64,000 nt of DNA from Trebonia sp050013875 (GTDB lineage Bacteria > Actinomycetota > Actinomycetes > Streptosporangiales > Streptosporangiaceae). The position numbers and the translations under genes were made by a program. Positions 17,236 through 27,600 of the stretch are shown piece after piece (positions within the stretch are counted from its first letter, which is position 1; each line of letters opens with the position of its first letter). The stretch lies in contig JBEKEK010000003.1 in the NCBI GenBank assembly GCA_050013875.1, positions 124,001-188,000 of the forward strand, written 5' to 3'. The notes beneath the pieces are model-generated. The model made no database searches and was not told where the DNA came from. It saw nothing but the letters and a program-made list of their open reading frames with translations.

Positions 17236-17853
17236 CTATTCGCGGGTGGCGATGCCCCAGACGAAGATGTCGGCGAAGGACTTGGCGACTTCCTTCACCG
17301 AGAAGTGGCCCCCGGCCCGCAGCGACAGGTACGTGTAGTTATGCATGCCGAGCCACGCCGTGACCGCCAGCCGGGTGTCGACCGGCCGGAAATCACCCGA
17401 CTCCACTCCCTGCTCGAACACCGCCTCGACCCGCCGCTCATAAGTACGCCGCCGCTGCCGGAACGTCTCCGCGTTCTTCCCCGTCAACGCCGGGAAGTCG
17501 TGCAGGAACACCCACACGTGGTCCGGGAACCGGAAAATCACATCAAGCAGTTCCTCCCCCAGCATCGCCAGCCGCTCCGGCGGCGGCCCGCCGGCCAGCT
17601 CGGCCCGCTCCGCCCCCAGCATCACCTCGTCCATCACCCGGTCATGAATGGCGGCCAGCAGTTCCTCCTTGGAGCCGATGTAGTAATACAAGGCCCCCTT
17701 GCCAATGCCATTGGCCTCGCACAACTCCGTCGTGCTGGTCGCGTGATACCCACGCTCGGCGAACACCTTCGCCGACGCATCCACGATCTCGTGACGACGC
17801 CGCTGCCATTTAGCGCTCTTGCCGTTCTTGTCTTTCACCCTCGTTTGCGGCAT
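17236..17853 (-). CDS. TetR/AcrR-family transcriptional regulator
   Basis: A 205-residue regulator with a standard N-terminal HTH: RRRHEIVDASAKVFAERGYHATSTTELCEANGIGKGALYYYIGSKEELL. The C-terminal domain (ERLAMLGEELLDVIFRFPDHVWVFLHDF...VFEQGVESGDFRPVDTRLAVTAWLGMHNYTYLS) is of the kind that binds acyl-CoA or hydrophobic ligands. It is a candidate for the repressor that reads the ACTGAC-NN-GTCAGT sites in this window: a perfect copy lies about 175 bases upstream of its own start. Tail of the gene and the amidohydrolase promoter are separated by 182 bases. Confidence 0.88.
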   Translation of the reverse strand: MPQTRVKDKNGKSAKWQRRRHEIVDASAKVFAERGYHATSTTELCEANGIGKGALYYYIGSKEELLAAIHDRVMDEVMLGAERAELAGGPPPERLAMLGEELLDVIFRFPDHVWVFLHDFPALTGKNAETFRQRRRTYERRVEAVFEQGVESGDFRPVDTRLAVTAWLGMHNYTYLSLRAGGHFSVKEVAKSFADIFVWGIATRE

Positions 17854-18067
17854 CCTGCAGCCTATCTATTCGGGAGCTTCCGTTGACTATATAAATAATC
17901 GGGTCCGACGAGCCGGTCTCGGGACAGCACCGTGCACAACGCGCGGTGACCAGCAGGTTCAGACTCAGCCTGGCATCCATCTCCCTTTTCCCTGCGGGCC
18001 GCGCTACTGCCTGTCACTAGGTTACAACTGACTGGTCAGTCGAATCAATTAGCCGCGGCCGGCCCCC
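17854..18067. other. TetR promoter region
   Basis: No gene. The stretch near 17880-17910 is AT-rich (ctatataaataatc), which is unusual for this genome and is likely the TetR promoter. The operator palindrome at 18027-18040 is at the far end, next to the 3' end of the enoyl-CoA hydratase gene. Confidence 0.5.
18027..18040. promoter_or_regulatory. Operator actgac-tg-gtcagt (perfect), upstream of TetR gene
   Basis: Perfect six-base arms with a two-base spacer. It is one of three perfect copies of the motif in this window. Confidence 0.7.
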
Positions 18068-18868
18068 TCAGCGGCCGAGGAAAGTCGCCTTCCGCGGCCC
18101 GTCCTCGACGAAGCTGCGCAGCCCGCGCTGCCCGTCCTCGCTGGCGAAGCAGCGGGTGATCAGGTCAGCTTCCAGCGCCAGGCCGTCCTTGACCGGCAGG
18201 TCCAGGGCGGCGTTGACCGCCTGTTTGGCGTGGCGCAGCGCCAGCGGCCCGCGCGCGTAGCGGAGTCCCTCCTCGACGGCGGCGTCAAGCAGGCCGACGT
18301 CGTCCATCACCCGGTCCGCCAGTCCGATCGCGAGGGCCTCGTCCGCGGCGACCGTGCGCCCGGACAGGATCATGTCCCGGGCCCGCCCGGGCCCGACGAT
18401 GCGCGGCAGCCGCTGCGTCCCGCCCGAGCCGGGCATGATGCCCAGCGTGATCTCGGGCAGCCCGAAAACGGCGGAGCGCCCGGCGAACCGGAAGTCGGCG
18501 GCTAGCGCGAGTTCACAGCCGCCGCCGAGCGCGTAGCCGGTAACCGCCGCGATCGTCACCTGTGGGGCCGTGGCCAGGGCGTGGAAGGCCCGCTGGAGGA
18601 CCCGGTTGCGCGCACCGAACTGCTCGGGAGCGAGACCGAGCAGGCCCTTGACGTCGGCGCCCGCCGCGAAGTGCCTGGATCCGCCGGTGATGACGACCGC
18701 CCGGTACAACGTGTCGCCATGCAGCGAGGCCGCCACGGCATCGAACAGGTCCCACATCCGCTGGTCGAACGCGTTCACGGGGGGCCGGTCAATGCGCAAG
18801 ATGGCGAGCCGGCCGTCTGCCGGGTGCGGCTCAAGGCGGACCGGCGGCGCGTCATCGTGGCTGGCCAT
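18068..18868 (-). CDS. Enoyl-CoA hydratase/isomerase family protein
   Basis: A crotonase-fold enzyme of 266 residues. The oxyanion-hole segments are RHFAAGADVKGLLG and ALGGGCELALAADFRFAG, and the active-site region GLPEITLGIMPGSGGTQRLPRIVG has Glu in the position used by hydratases (LPEI). It would hydrate a trans-2-enoyl-CoA in beta-oxidation. The gene is divergent from an acyl-CoA dehydrogenase, with a perfect TetR-type palindrome between them, so the two are probably co-regulated. Confidence 0.9.
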   Translation of the reverse strand: MASHDDAPPVRLEPHPADGRLAILRIDRPPVNAFDQRMWDLFDAVAASLHGDTLYRAVVITGGSRHFAAGADVKGLLGLAPEQFGARNRVLQRAFHALATAPQVTIAAVTGYALGGGCELALAADFRFAGRSAVFGLPEITLGIMPGSGGTQRLPRIVGPGRARDMILSGRTVAADEALAIGLADRVMDDVGLLDAAVEEGLRYARGPLALRHAKQAVNAALDLPVKDGLALEADLITRCFASEDGQRGLRSFVEDGPRKATFLGR

Positions 18869-18922
18869 TGAGGTCCCTCCAGGTTGCTCATTGCGGTAGT
18901 GTCCGCGCTGTTCTTACTATGT

Positions 18923-18936
18923 ACTGACCAGTCAGT
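18923..18936. promoter_or_regulatory. Operator actgac-ca-gtcagt (perfect), between ECH and FadE genes
   Basis: Perfect arms in the 94-base gap between divergent genes, 27 bases before the acyl-CoA dehydrogenase start and 55 before the hydratase start. A repressor here would control both. Confidence 0.75.
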
Positions 18937-18962
18937 GTAGGACAGCATCGGACGAGAGGGCC

Positions 18963-20111
18963 ATGGACTTCACACTCACCGAGTTCGAGGGCGAACTGCT
19001 TGACCTGGGCCGCACCTACGCGGAGCGCGAGATCGCCCCGGCGGCGGCACAGGCCTGGCACGAAGAGCGCTGTCCTACCGAATTGCTGCGCGGCCTGGGC
19101 GAACTAGGGCTGCTCGGCACGCTGGTGCCGGAGAAGTGGGGTGGCATCGGCTCCACCACGGCGGGCTACGTGGCTCTGCTTGAGGCCCTCGCGGCGGTAG
19201 ACCCGTCGGTCGCGGCGGCCTGGCAGGCGCACTCCACCATCGGCAGCCTCCCGCTGCTGCTGTTCGGCGACGACGAGCAGCGGATGAGGTGGCTGCGGCC
19301 GCTGGCGGAAGGCCGCAAGCTCGGTGCCTTCGGGCTGACCGAGCCGGGTGCGGGCTCGGATATCCGGTCACTGCGGACCAAGGCCGAGCGGGTCTCGGAC
19401 GGGTGGGTCCTGACCGGGCAGAAGGCCTTCATCTCCAACGCGGGCACCGACATGAGCTTCGGCGTCACGGTGCTCGCCCGCACCGGGGCGGACGCCGCGG
19501 GCAAGCCGCGCTTCGGCAGCTTTATAGTCGAGCAGGGAACGGAGGGTTACACGCTCGGGCCGAAGCTGCGCGGCATCGGGTGGAAGGGCCTGGACACCCG
19601 CGATCTGTTCTTCGACGACGTCTGGGTGCCTGACAGCCAGGTCCTCGGTGAACCCGGCGGCGGGCTCGCCCAGTTCCTCAGCGCCCTGGAAGTCGGGCGG
19701 ATCTCGGTCGCGGCGCTGTCCCTTGGCACCGCCGCGGGCGCGCTGCGGCTGGCCCTGGCCTACGCCAAGCAGCACGAGGCGTTCGGCACACCGATCTCCA
19801 ACTTCCAGGCGATCCAGTTCAAGCTGGCCGACATGGCGACGGAACTCGAGGCCGCCCGCTGGCTCACCTACCGCGCCGCCGCGCTGCGGGACGCGGGCCG
19901 GCCTTTCAGGAAGGAGGCCGCCATGGCCAAGCTCAAGGCGAGCCAGGTCGCCACGTCCGTGGTCAGTGAGGCGGTGCAGATCTTCGGCGGGGCCGGCTAC
20001 ATGCTGGACAGCGACGTCGCCCGCTTCTACTGCGACGCGAAGGTGCTTGAGATCGGCGAGGGAACCAACGAGATCCAGCGTCTCGTGATCGCTCGCGAGC
20101 TCGGCTGCTAA
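18963..20111 (+). CDS. Acyl-CoA dehydrogenase (FadE-type)
   Basis: A 382-residue flavoprotein: MDFTLTEFEGELLDLGRTYAEREIAP, GAFGLTEPGAGSDI, KAFISNAGTDMSF, and the C-terminal QIFGGAGYMLDSDVARFYCDAKVLEIGEGTNEIQRLVIARELG, whose EGTNE includes the catalytic Glu. It introduces the 2,3-double bond of an acyl-CoA. It has a good ribosome site (GAGAGGG) and its stop overlaps the start of the next SDR gene by one base, so it heads a four-gene operon with SDR, acyl-CoA ligase and E1 dehydrogenase. Confidence 0.93.
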   Translation: MDFTLTEFEGELLDLGRTYAEREIAPAAAQAWHEERCPTELLRGLGELGLLGTLVPEKWGGIGSTTAGYVALLEALAAVDPSVAAAWQAHSTIGSLPLLLFGDDEQRMRWLRPLAEGRKLGAFGLTEPGAGSDIRSLRTKAERVSDGWVLTGQKAFISNAGTDMSFGVTVLARTGADAAGKPRFGSFIVEQGTEGYTLGPKLRGIGWKGLDTRDLFFDDVWVPDSQVLGEPGGGLAQFLSALEVGRISVAALSLGTAAGALRLALAYAKQHEAFGTPISNFQAIQFKLADMATELEAARWLTYRAAALRDAGRPFRKEAAMAKLKASQVATSVVSEAVQIFGGAGYMLDSDVARFYCDAKVLEIGEGTNEIQRLVIARELGC

Positions 20112-20899
20112 TGACCACGCAAGACGACAACCCTGGCCCTGCGGGGCACCCTCTGGAGCACGCCGACATCGCCGGGCGGCGCGTGGTGATCACCGGGGCC
20201 GGCGGCGGCCTCGGCAGCGTGCTGGCCGCCGCCTTCGACGCGGCCGGCGCCCGGCTCGCGCTGGTCGCGCGGTCCAAACCCGCCCTGGAGGCGGTGGCTG
20301 GCCGGCTGGCAGGCGACTATCTCGTCTGCGCCGGCGACGTGCGGGACGAGCTGTTCAACGAGACCATCGCCGAGCGGATGGCCGAGCGCTTCGGCGGCGT
20401 CGACGTGTGGATCGCCAACGCCGGGGTGTCGCGCACGGACCGGGACATCACCAAGCTCTCCCCCGCAGCCTGGCGCGAGGTCATCGACACCAACCTGACC
20501 GGGACGTTCCTCGGCGCGCGGGCCGCCGCGGCCCGGATGGGCGCGGGCGGCCGCATCATCGTCACCGGCTCCGTGCTCGGTGACCGGCCGCACGGCCGCC
20601 TCGCCGCCTACTCGGCGTCGAAAGGCGGCGTTCACGCTCTCGTGAGGTCGCTGGCGCAGGAGCTCGGGCCGCGCGAAATCACGGCCAACGCCGTGGCGCT
20701 TGGCTGGTTTGAGACCGGGCTCGGTGCCTTCTGGCAGCGGGACGAGCGCCGCGAGCAGGCCATCGCGGAGCACACCGCCCTCGGCCGCTGGGGGACGGCG
20801 GCCGATCTGCCCGGCGTCTACCTGTTCCTGGCGTCCGCCGCGTCGGCATACATCACTGGCACCACGATCACCGTTGACGGTGGCTACTCGCTGCTGTGA
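20111..20899 (+). CDS. SDR-family oxidoreductase
   Basis: A classical short-chain dehydrogenase of 262 residues: cofactor motif TGAGGGLG, NAG (VDVWIANAGVS), catalytic Ser in VTGSVLG, YSASK with Tyr and Lys, and the C-terminal TGTTITVDGGYSLL. It probably oxidises a 3-hydroxyacyl-CoA or a related alcohol in the same pathway as its operon partners. The ATG overlaps the preceding stop (TAATG). Confidence 0.9.
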   Translation: MTTQDDNPGPAGHPLEHADIAGRRVVITGAGGGLGSVLAAAFDAAGARLALVARSKPALEAVAGRLAGDYLVCAGDVRDELFNETIAERMAERFGGVDVWIANAGVSRTDRDITKLSPAAWREVIDTNLTGTFLGARAAAARMGAGGRIIVTGSVLGDRPHGRLAAYSASKGGVHALVRSLAQELGPREITANAVALGWFETGLGAFWQRDERREQAIAEHTALGRWGTAADLPGVYLFLASAASAYITGTTITVDGGYSLL

Positions 20900-20933
20900 G
20901 GCTCGATCAAGATGACGATCGAAGGAGATGGTC

Positions 20934-22499
20934 ATGTTCAACCTCGCCCGGTCCCTCGACCGGAACGCGGACCGCACGCCGCATGAGGACGCGGTTATCT
21001 TCCGCGACCGGCGGCTGACCCACCTGCAGCTGCTTGACCGGGTGAACGCACTGGCGGCCGCCTTCCTGGCGGCTGGCGTGGGCAAGGGCGACATTGTGGC
21101 GCTGCTCATGGGCAACCGCCCCGAGTTCCTGGAGAGCGCACTCGCGGCGAACCGCGTCGGCGCGGCTTTCCTCCCGCTCAACGTGCGGCTCGCCGGGCCT
21201 GAACTCGAGTACATCATCCGGCATGCCGGCGCGACGGCGATCGTGACCGAGCCAGGGCTGGCCGCGCCGGCCGCCGCCATCGGCGGCCGGCTGGCCACGC
21301 CGTGGACGGTGCTGGTGGCCGGCGAGGACGAGGACGCTCCTGTGGCGGGCGTCCGGTACGAGGCGTTCCTCGGCGCGCACCGCGGCGCGTCCGTTCCTCC
21401 CGCTGATGTCGCCGAGGCGGACCTGCACCGGCTTATGTACAGCTCGGGGACCACCGCGCACCCGAAGGGGGTGCCCATCACCTACGGGAACTTCTACTGG
21501 AAGACGATCGGGCACGTCGCGGAGTTCGGCATCAGCGCGACGGACCGGACGGCGATGGCCGGGCCGATGTACCACGTGGGAGCGTTCGACCTGCCGGGCA
21601 TCGGCACCTGGTGGGTGGGCGGCAGCCTGGTGATCCTGCCCCGCTTCGACGTGCCCGACCTGCTCGCCGCGATCGAGCGCGAACGGCCGACCAACGTGTG
21701 GCTGGCGCCGGCGATGGTCAACGCGACGCTGAACGCGATCGCGCAGGCGCCCGAGCTCGGCCAGCGCAGCACGGCGAGCATCCGGTTCATCACCGGGGGC
21801 GGGGAGAAGATGCCGGTGACGCTCATCGAGCGGCTGCTCGCGGCCTTCCCCAACGCGCGGTTCGCCGACGCGTACGGGCTGACTGAGACGGTTTCCGGCG
21901 ACACGTTCAACGACCAGGCGCACACGCTCTCGAAGATCGGCTCGGTCGGCAAGCCCGTGGTCAATCTCGACGTGCGGATCCTCGGTCCGGACGACGTCCC
22001 GGCCGGGGCGGGAGCCCAGGGCGAGATCGCGCTGCGCGGGCCCAAGGTGGTCTCCGGCTACTGGAAGAACCCGGAGGCCACGGCGGCCGCGTTCACGCCG
22101 GACGGCTGGTTCCTGACCGGGGACATCGGCCACCTCGATAAGGACGGCTACCTCTACATCGACGACCGCAAGAAGGACATGATCGTCTCCGGCGGTGAGA
22201 ACGTCGCGACGTCCGAGGTCGAGCGGGTGCTCTACGAGCACGAGGCGGTCCTTGAGGCGGCCGTGGTCGGCACGCCGGACGCGCGCTGGGGCGAGGTGCC
22301 GCGGGCATTCGTCGTCCTGAAGCCCGGCCGGGAGGCCGGCGGCGTCACCCCGGAGGCGCTGATCGCGCACTGCCGGTCGCGGCTGGCCGGCTTCAAGACG
22401 CCGAAGCAGGTCGTGTTCATGGAAACGCTGCCGCGAAACCCGTCGGGCAAGGTGCTCAAGCGCGAACTGCGCGACCTCAACAGCAACGCGGAAGGCTGA
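20934..22499 (+). CDS. Acyl-CoA synthetase (AMP-forming, FadD-like)
   Basis: An ANL-superfamily ligase of 521 residues. The phosphate loop is MYSSGTTAHPKGVPI, the adenine motif is ADAYGLTETVSGD, and LTGDIGHLDKDGYLYIDDRKKDMIVSGGENV with the late PRNPSGKVLKREL lysine completes the set. It activates a carboxylic acid to its CoA ester. A perfect AAGGAG six bases before the second ATG (20934) argues for that start rather than 20928. Its position in the operon suggests it loads the substrate for the adjacent FadE and SDR. Confidence 0.92.
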   Translation: MFNLARSLDRNADRTPHEDAVIFRDRRLTHLQLLDRVNALAAAFLAAGVGKGDIVALLMGNRPEFLESALAANRVGAAFLPLNVRLAGPELEYIIRHAGATAIVTEPGLAAPAAAIGGRLATPWTVLVAGEDEDAPVAGVRYEAFLGAHRGASVPPADVAEADLHRLMYSSGTTAHPKGVPITYGNFYWKTIGHVAEFGISATDRTAMAGPMYHVGAFDLPGIGTWWVGGSLVILPRFDVPDLLAAIERERPTNVWLAPAMVNATLNAIAQAPELGQRSTASIRFITGGGEKMPVTLIERLLAAFPNARFADAYGLTETVSGDTFNDQAHTLSKIGSVGKPVVNLDVRILGPDDVPAGAGAQGEIALRGPKVVSGYWKNPEATAAAFTPDGWFLTGDIGHLDKDGYLYIDDRKKDMIVSGGENVATSEVERVLYEHEAVLEAAVVGTPDARWGEVPRAFVVLKPGREAGGVTPEALIAHCRSRLAGFKTPKQVVFMETLPRNPSGKVLKRELRDLNSNAEG

Positions 22500-22503
22500 C
22501 ACT

Positions 22504-24684
22504 GTGCTGGCAAACACGGGGCGGGCAACCACAGTCCCGCCGACCACGGACTCCCCGGAGCTGCCGACGGAGAGCCTGCTCGAAGCTTACGGGCGGATGA
22601 CCCTGATCCGGGTGTTCGAGGAGCGGGTGTCGGAGCTTTACCGCGACAGCGAGGTGCCGGGCTTCGTTCACCTGTCGATCGGCCAGGAAGCGTCCGCGGT
22701 CGGCGCCTGCTGGCCGCTGTCCGTCACCGACGTGATCACCTCCAACCACCGCGGCCATGGTCACTGCCTGGCCAAGGGCCTTGCTCCCGAGCCCATGATG
22801 GCCGAGCTGCTGGCACGGGTTACCGGGACGAACAAGGGCCTGGGCGGGTCGATGCACATCGCCGACCCGGACCTGGGCATCTTCGGCGCTAACGGGATCG
22901 TCGCGGCCGGCGTGCCGATCGCCGGCGGCGCCGCGCTGGCCGCGCAGCTGCGCGGGAAGGGAGGGCCGGGCGGGAAGGGAGAGGCGGGCGGGAAGGGAGA
23001 GGCGGGCGGGGAAGAAGGGCCGGGCGGGGAACAAGGCGTGGTCGTGTCGTTCTTCGGCGACGGCGCGGTTGCGCAGGGCGCCTTCCACGAGGCGGCCAAC
23101 CTGGCGGCGCTGTGGCGACTGCCGATGGTGTTCTTCTGCGAGAACAACGGATACGCGGAATTCTCACCGATCGCCGACCAGCATCCGGTGCCGATGGCCG
23201 CCCGCGCGGCCGGCTACGGCCTTGAGTACGTGTCCGTCGACGGCAACGACGTGGAGGCGGTCGCCACCGTCATGACGGACGTGGTGCGGCGCATCCGCGA
23301 GGGCGCCGGGCCGGTGTTCGTGGAGGCCGCCACCTACCGCTGGCACGGCCACTACGAAGGCGACCCGGAGAAGTACCGCAGCAAGGACGAGCTGTCGCAG
23401 TGGCAGCGGCGCGATCCTCTCGTGATCACCCGCGCGCGGCTGCTCGGCCGCGGCGTCGAGGCCGAGCAGCTCGACTTGATCGGTGCGCGGGTACGGGACA
23501 GGATCGAGGCCGCGGTCGAGGCCGCCCGGCAGGCGCCGGAGCCGGACATGGGCGTGCTCCGCTCATCGGTGTATGCGCCGCGGCCGGCGGTGGCCGAGCC
23601 GGACTGGGTGCCGGCCGCCGACGGCGAGATCTTCCGCACCATGGACGCGGTGCGGCTGGCGCTGGAAGGCGAGCTCGAGGCCAACCCGGAGGCGTTCGTG
23701 GCCGGCGTGGACGTCGGCAAGGGCGGGAATGTCTTCGCCCTCACCCGCGGCCTGTACGCCAAGTGGCCCGGCCGGCTGCTCGACACGCCAATCTCGGAGA
23801 CCGCGGTCATGGGTCTGGCCGTCGGCGGCGCGATGGCGGGCATGACGCCCATCGTCGAGCTGATGTACCTGGACTTCCTGGGCGTCTGCTTCGACCAGAT
23901 CCTCAACCAGGCGGCCAAGCTCCGGTTCATGACCGGCGGCAAGGCGCGGATGGGCCTTGTCATCAGGACGCAGTTCGGCGGCGGCCGGTCCTCCGGCAGC
24001 CAGCACTCGCAGTCCCTGGAGGCGCTGCTGGCCCACATCCCCGGCCTGACTGTGGTGATGCCGTCGACCCCGGCCGACACCTACGGCCTGCTGCGCTCCG
24101 CCATCCGTGACCCGAACCCGGTGGTGTTCATCGAGAACCGCCAGCAGTACGGGATGAAGGGACCCAAGCCCCCGGCCGACTACCTGCTTCCCCTGGGCAA
24201 GGCCAAGGTGGTGCGGAAGGGCACGGACGTGACCATCGTGAGCGTGTCGCGGATGGTGCACGAGGCGCTCGCCGCCGCCGAGGCGCTCGCGCCGCGCGGG
24301 ATCAGCGCCGAAGTGCTCGACCTGCGGACGGTGGCGCCGCTTGACAAGGAGACCATCCTGGCCTCGCTGGCCAAGACGAACCGACTGCTCATCGCGCACG
24401 AGGGGGTCACCGACTTCGGCATCGGGGCCGAGATCGCCGCACTGGCGGTGTACCAGGGATTCTGGACGCTGGACGCGCCGGTGATGCGGGTGGCACCGCC
24501 GCCGACGCCGTCGCCCTACGCGCCCAACCTGGAGCGGCAGTGGCTGCCCGACCGGCGGACCATCGAGCGCGCCGCCGAGGCCCTGGTCCGAGTGTTACGC
24601 CGAAAGCCGCGTCCGTACGGGCATCAGTCCGTACGGGCATCAGCTTGCGGACAGCGGCCCGCTCGCCTCGCGTACCCGCTCTAG
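22504..24684 (+). CDS. Fused alpha/beta E1 component, thiamine-diphosphate dehydrogenase
   Basis: One 726-residue polypeptide carries both E1 subunits of a 2-oxo acid or acetoin dehydrogenase. The alpha half (about 15-360) has IGQEASAVGACWPL, GLGGSMHI and the ThDP motif GDGAVAQG...N. The beta half (from about 375) has DTPISETAVMGLAVGGAMAGM...VELMYLDF, and the transketolase C-terminal domain. Inside the alpha half, residues 151-179 are a Gly-rich tandem hexapeptide (GGKGEA-like) just before the ThDP motif, where relatives have a few residues. No E2 or E3 gene is adjacent. The start is GTG, four bases after the ligase stop. The 3' end overlaps the convergent ABC gene by 45 bases. Confidence 0.88.
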   Translation: MLANTGRATTVPPTTDSPELPTESLLEAYGRMTLIRVFEERVSELYRDSEVPGFVHLSIGQEASAVGACWPLSVTDVITSNHRGHGHCLAKGLAPEPMMAELLARVTGTNKGLGGSMHIADPDLGIFGANGIVAAGVPIAGGAALAAQLRGKGGPGGKGEAGGKGEAGGEEGPGGEQGVVVSFFGDGAVAQGAFHEAANLAALWRLPMVFFCENNGYAEFSPIADQHPVPMAARAAGYGLEYVSVDGNDVEAVATVMTDVVRRIREGAGPVFVEAATYRWHGHYEGDPEKYRSKDELSQWQRRDPLVITRARLLGRGVEAEQLDLIGARVRDRIEAAVEAARQAPEPDMGVLRSSVYAPRPAVAEPDWVPAADGEIFRTMDAVRLALEGELEANPEAFVAGVDVGKGGNVFALTRGLYAKWPGRLLDTPISETAVMGLAVGGAMAGMTPIVELMYLDFLGVCFDQILNQAAKLRFMTGGKARMGLVIRTQFGGGRSSGSQHSQSLEALLAHIPGLTVVMPSTPADTYGLLRSAIRDPNPVVFIENRQQYGMKGPKPPADYLLPLGKAKVVRKGTDVTIVSVSRMVHEALAAAEALAPRGISAEVLDLRTVAPLDKETILASLAKTNRLLIAHEGVTDFGIGAEIAALAVYQGFWTLDAPVMRVAPPPTPSPYAPNLERQWLPDRRTIERAAEALVRVLRRKPRPYGHQSVRASACGQRPARLAYPL
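22952..23035 (+). repeat. In-frame 18-bp repeats (Gly-Lys-Glu-rich) in E1 gene
   Basis: Units of ggcgggaagggagaggcg and variants, about 4.5 copies, encode hexapeptides such as GGKGEA and GGEEGP. The reading frame is kept because the unit is 18 bases. Confidence 0.8.
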
Positions 24685-27600
24685 GGCAGCCGCGGGCGCG
24701 ACGGGTTCGCCGCCTGCGACGGGGTCGCCGCCAAGATAGGCCGAGCTGATCATGTCTCCCACGACGTCAGGCGCGCCGTGGTAGGTGATCCGCCCGTTGA
24801 TGATCAGCGCGCTGGTGTCGGCCACCTTGAGCACTTCGGCGGCGAACTGCTCGACCACGACGATCGTCAGGCCCTGCCGCGCGATCCCGCCAAGCACCTC
24901 GTACAGCTCCTCGACGATCTTGGGCGCGAGTCCCATGGACAGCTCATCGACGAGCAGGATGGACGGGTTCACCGCCAGGGCACGGGCCATCGCGAGCATC
25001 TGCTGCTCTCCGCCGGACAGCTTTCCCGCGAGCTGGCCGCGGCGCTCCGCCAGCTTGGGGAAGAACTGGAAGGATTTCTCCAGGATGTCCGGGTAGGCGG
25101 TCCCGGCGAAACTGGCCATCTTGAGGTTCTCGACGACGGTGAGGTTCGGGAACACGCCCCGCCCCTCGGGGACCACGCAGAGCCCGCCGCGAACGAGGCG
25201 CTCGGTCGGGACGCCGGTGATCGGCCGGCCACTGACGGACGCCGTGCCGGCGCTCGGCGCCAGCTGGCCGGACATGACCTTGAGGGTCGTCGACTTGCCC
25301 GCACCGTTCGGCCCGAGTATCGCGCAGACCTCGCCGGCGGCGACCGTGAGGCTGATGTCCTGGAGGACGTCGATGCCGCCGTAGCCGGCGCATATGCCGT
25401 CGAGCTGGACGGCCGCCTGCGAGCCGGCCCGCTCCCGCGGCGGCGGCACGTCGGCGGGCTCACGGACGACGGCGGCGAGGCCGGCAGCCGCTGGCTCGGG
25501 CACCGCGGTGCCGTTGGCCGCCACGGTGCCGTTGGCCGCCACGGTGCCGTTGGCCGCCGCGGGAAGCTCGGCCCGCTGGGCGCCGGAGCCGAGATACGCC
25601 TCGAGAACCTGCTGGTTCGTCTGGACCTCGGCCGGCGTTCCGGCCGCGATCACTTGGCCCGCGTCGAGCACCACGATGTGGTGGCAGAGGTTCATGATGA
25701 ACCCCATGTCGTGCTCGACGACGAGGATCGCGAGGCCCGCGGCGGCCAGACCGCGCAGCAGTTCGGCGAACGTGTCCGTCTCGGCCGCGGACAGCCCGGA
25801 GGAGGGTTCGTCAAGCAGCAGCACCCGGGGCTGGGTGGCCAGTGCGCGGGCCACCTCGACCAGCCGGGCGGTTCCGGTCGGCAGCAGCTCCGCCCGGGTC
25901 GACGCCACCCCGCCAAGGCCGAGGTGCTCGATGATCGTATCCGCGATGACGTCGGGGCGCCCGGCCCCGGTGCGCGCCCAGCGCCGGCGGTGCAACTCCG
26001 CGGCCACCCGGATGTTATCCCGCACGGTGAGCGACCCGAAGACTTCAAGGCGCTGGAAGGTGCGGGCCAGGCCGAGCCGGGCGAACTGGTGCGGCCGGGC
26101 ACCGGTCACGTCCTTGCCGTCGACGAAGATCCGGCCCGCGTTGGGTTCCTGCATGCCGGTGGCGACGTTGAACAGCGTCGTCTTGCCCGCGCCGTTCGGC
26201 CCGATGAGCCCGATGATCTGACCGTCCTGCAGGTCGAGGCTGACCTTGCTGACCGCCAGCAGGCCGCCGAACCGGACGCTGACCTCCCGTAGCTCAACCG
26301 ACGGGCGGTCGGCGGCGGTACGCGGCGCGGCCGAGGGCAGCCGGGTGAGCTCGCGCAGCCCGGAGAGGGCCGGCGGCGCGGCCGGCGCGGCCTGCTGGCG
26401 TTCGCGGCCCGTGACCTTGTCGCGCAGCCCGAGGACAACCTGGATGATCTGCTCCCAGACACCTTCCGGGTTCAGGCCGATCCCGATCCCGACCAGGCCG
26501 GGGCCGAGGTTGGCGAACCAGGTGAGGAAGGTGTTGTCGGGGAACGCCTGGTTGAACCAGGCGAACTGGACCAGGAAGATCGCGCCGAGTACCGTCCCGC
26601 CGACCGTCGCGAGGCCGCCCACGACGAGCAGCAGCAGATAGGGCAGGCCCACGGTGAGCTGGAAGTCGGAGGTGCCGACCGAGCTGTAGTAGATCGCGAA
26701 CAGGCCGCCGGCCAGTCCGGCGATCGCCGCCGAGAACATGAACACCCCGAGCTTGGTCAGCGTGAGGCTCATGCCGAGCATCGAGGCCGCGTCGGGGCTG
26801 TCGCGCAGCGCGACCAATCTGCGCCCGAAGGAGCGCCGCCGGGTGGCAATGACGATCATGCCGACGATGCTGAACAGGATCGCCACGAAGATCAGCAACC
26901 CGGCGTCTTCCGCGAAGGAGATGCCGAGGAAGCTGAACGGGTTCTCCACCTGAAGTCCGAACACGGACAGCGGCGCCACTGCCCGGTCGCCGTTCCCGAA
27001 CACGCCCGGCTGGTCGAAGAACAGGAACTCGGCCATCCGGGCGAACGCCATCGTCGCCAGCGCGAGGTAGATGCCCTGCAGCCGGATAGCCGGGCCGGCC
27101 ATCACCATGCCGATGGGCACGGCGAACGCGGCGGCGATGAGCAGGCTCAGTACGTTCCCGTTGAAGCCCCACTCCACCAGCGCGAACGCCCCGCAGCCGA
27201 CCAGGGTGATCTGGGCCAGGCTGATCTGGTTGGCCCAGCCGGTCAGCGGCACCAGGGACAGCATCACGAACGCGGTCAGCAGCAGGAGGATGACCTCGCG
27301 GAGGTTCGGCCGGCTGAGGGTGGCGGCGCAGATCAGCGCGATGACGATCAGCGCCGCGAACCCGAGCAGCGCGTTGCGGGTGGTGGGGATGCGGTCCGCG
27401 GTCCGCCGCGGCTTGGACCGTCCCTTGATGCGCGCGTCCTTGATGAACAGGACCGCGATGAACAAGATGACCGCCGGGATGGCCTGCGGTGCCGACGTCC
27501 ACCGGCCGGTCCAGCTCAGGAAATTCTCCTGGAAGGACAGCGCCAGGCCAATGATCAGGCCGCCGACGTAGGCCATGGGCAGGCTGCGCAGCCGGGCGAT

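Noticed and set aside
20108..22547. Long open frames on the minus strand across the SDR and ligase genes
   Set aside because: They are antisense to strongly conserved enzymes and show Arg/Gly/Pro-rich sequence without family features, as expected from GC-rich codon bias.
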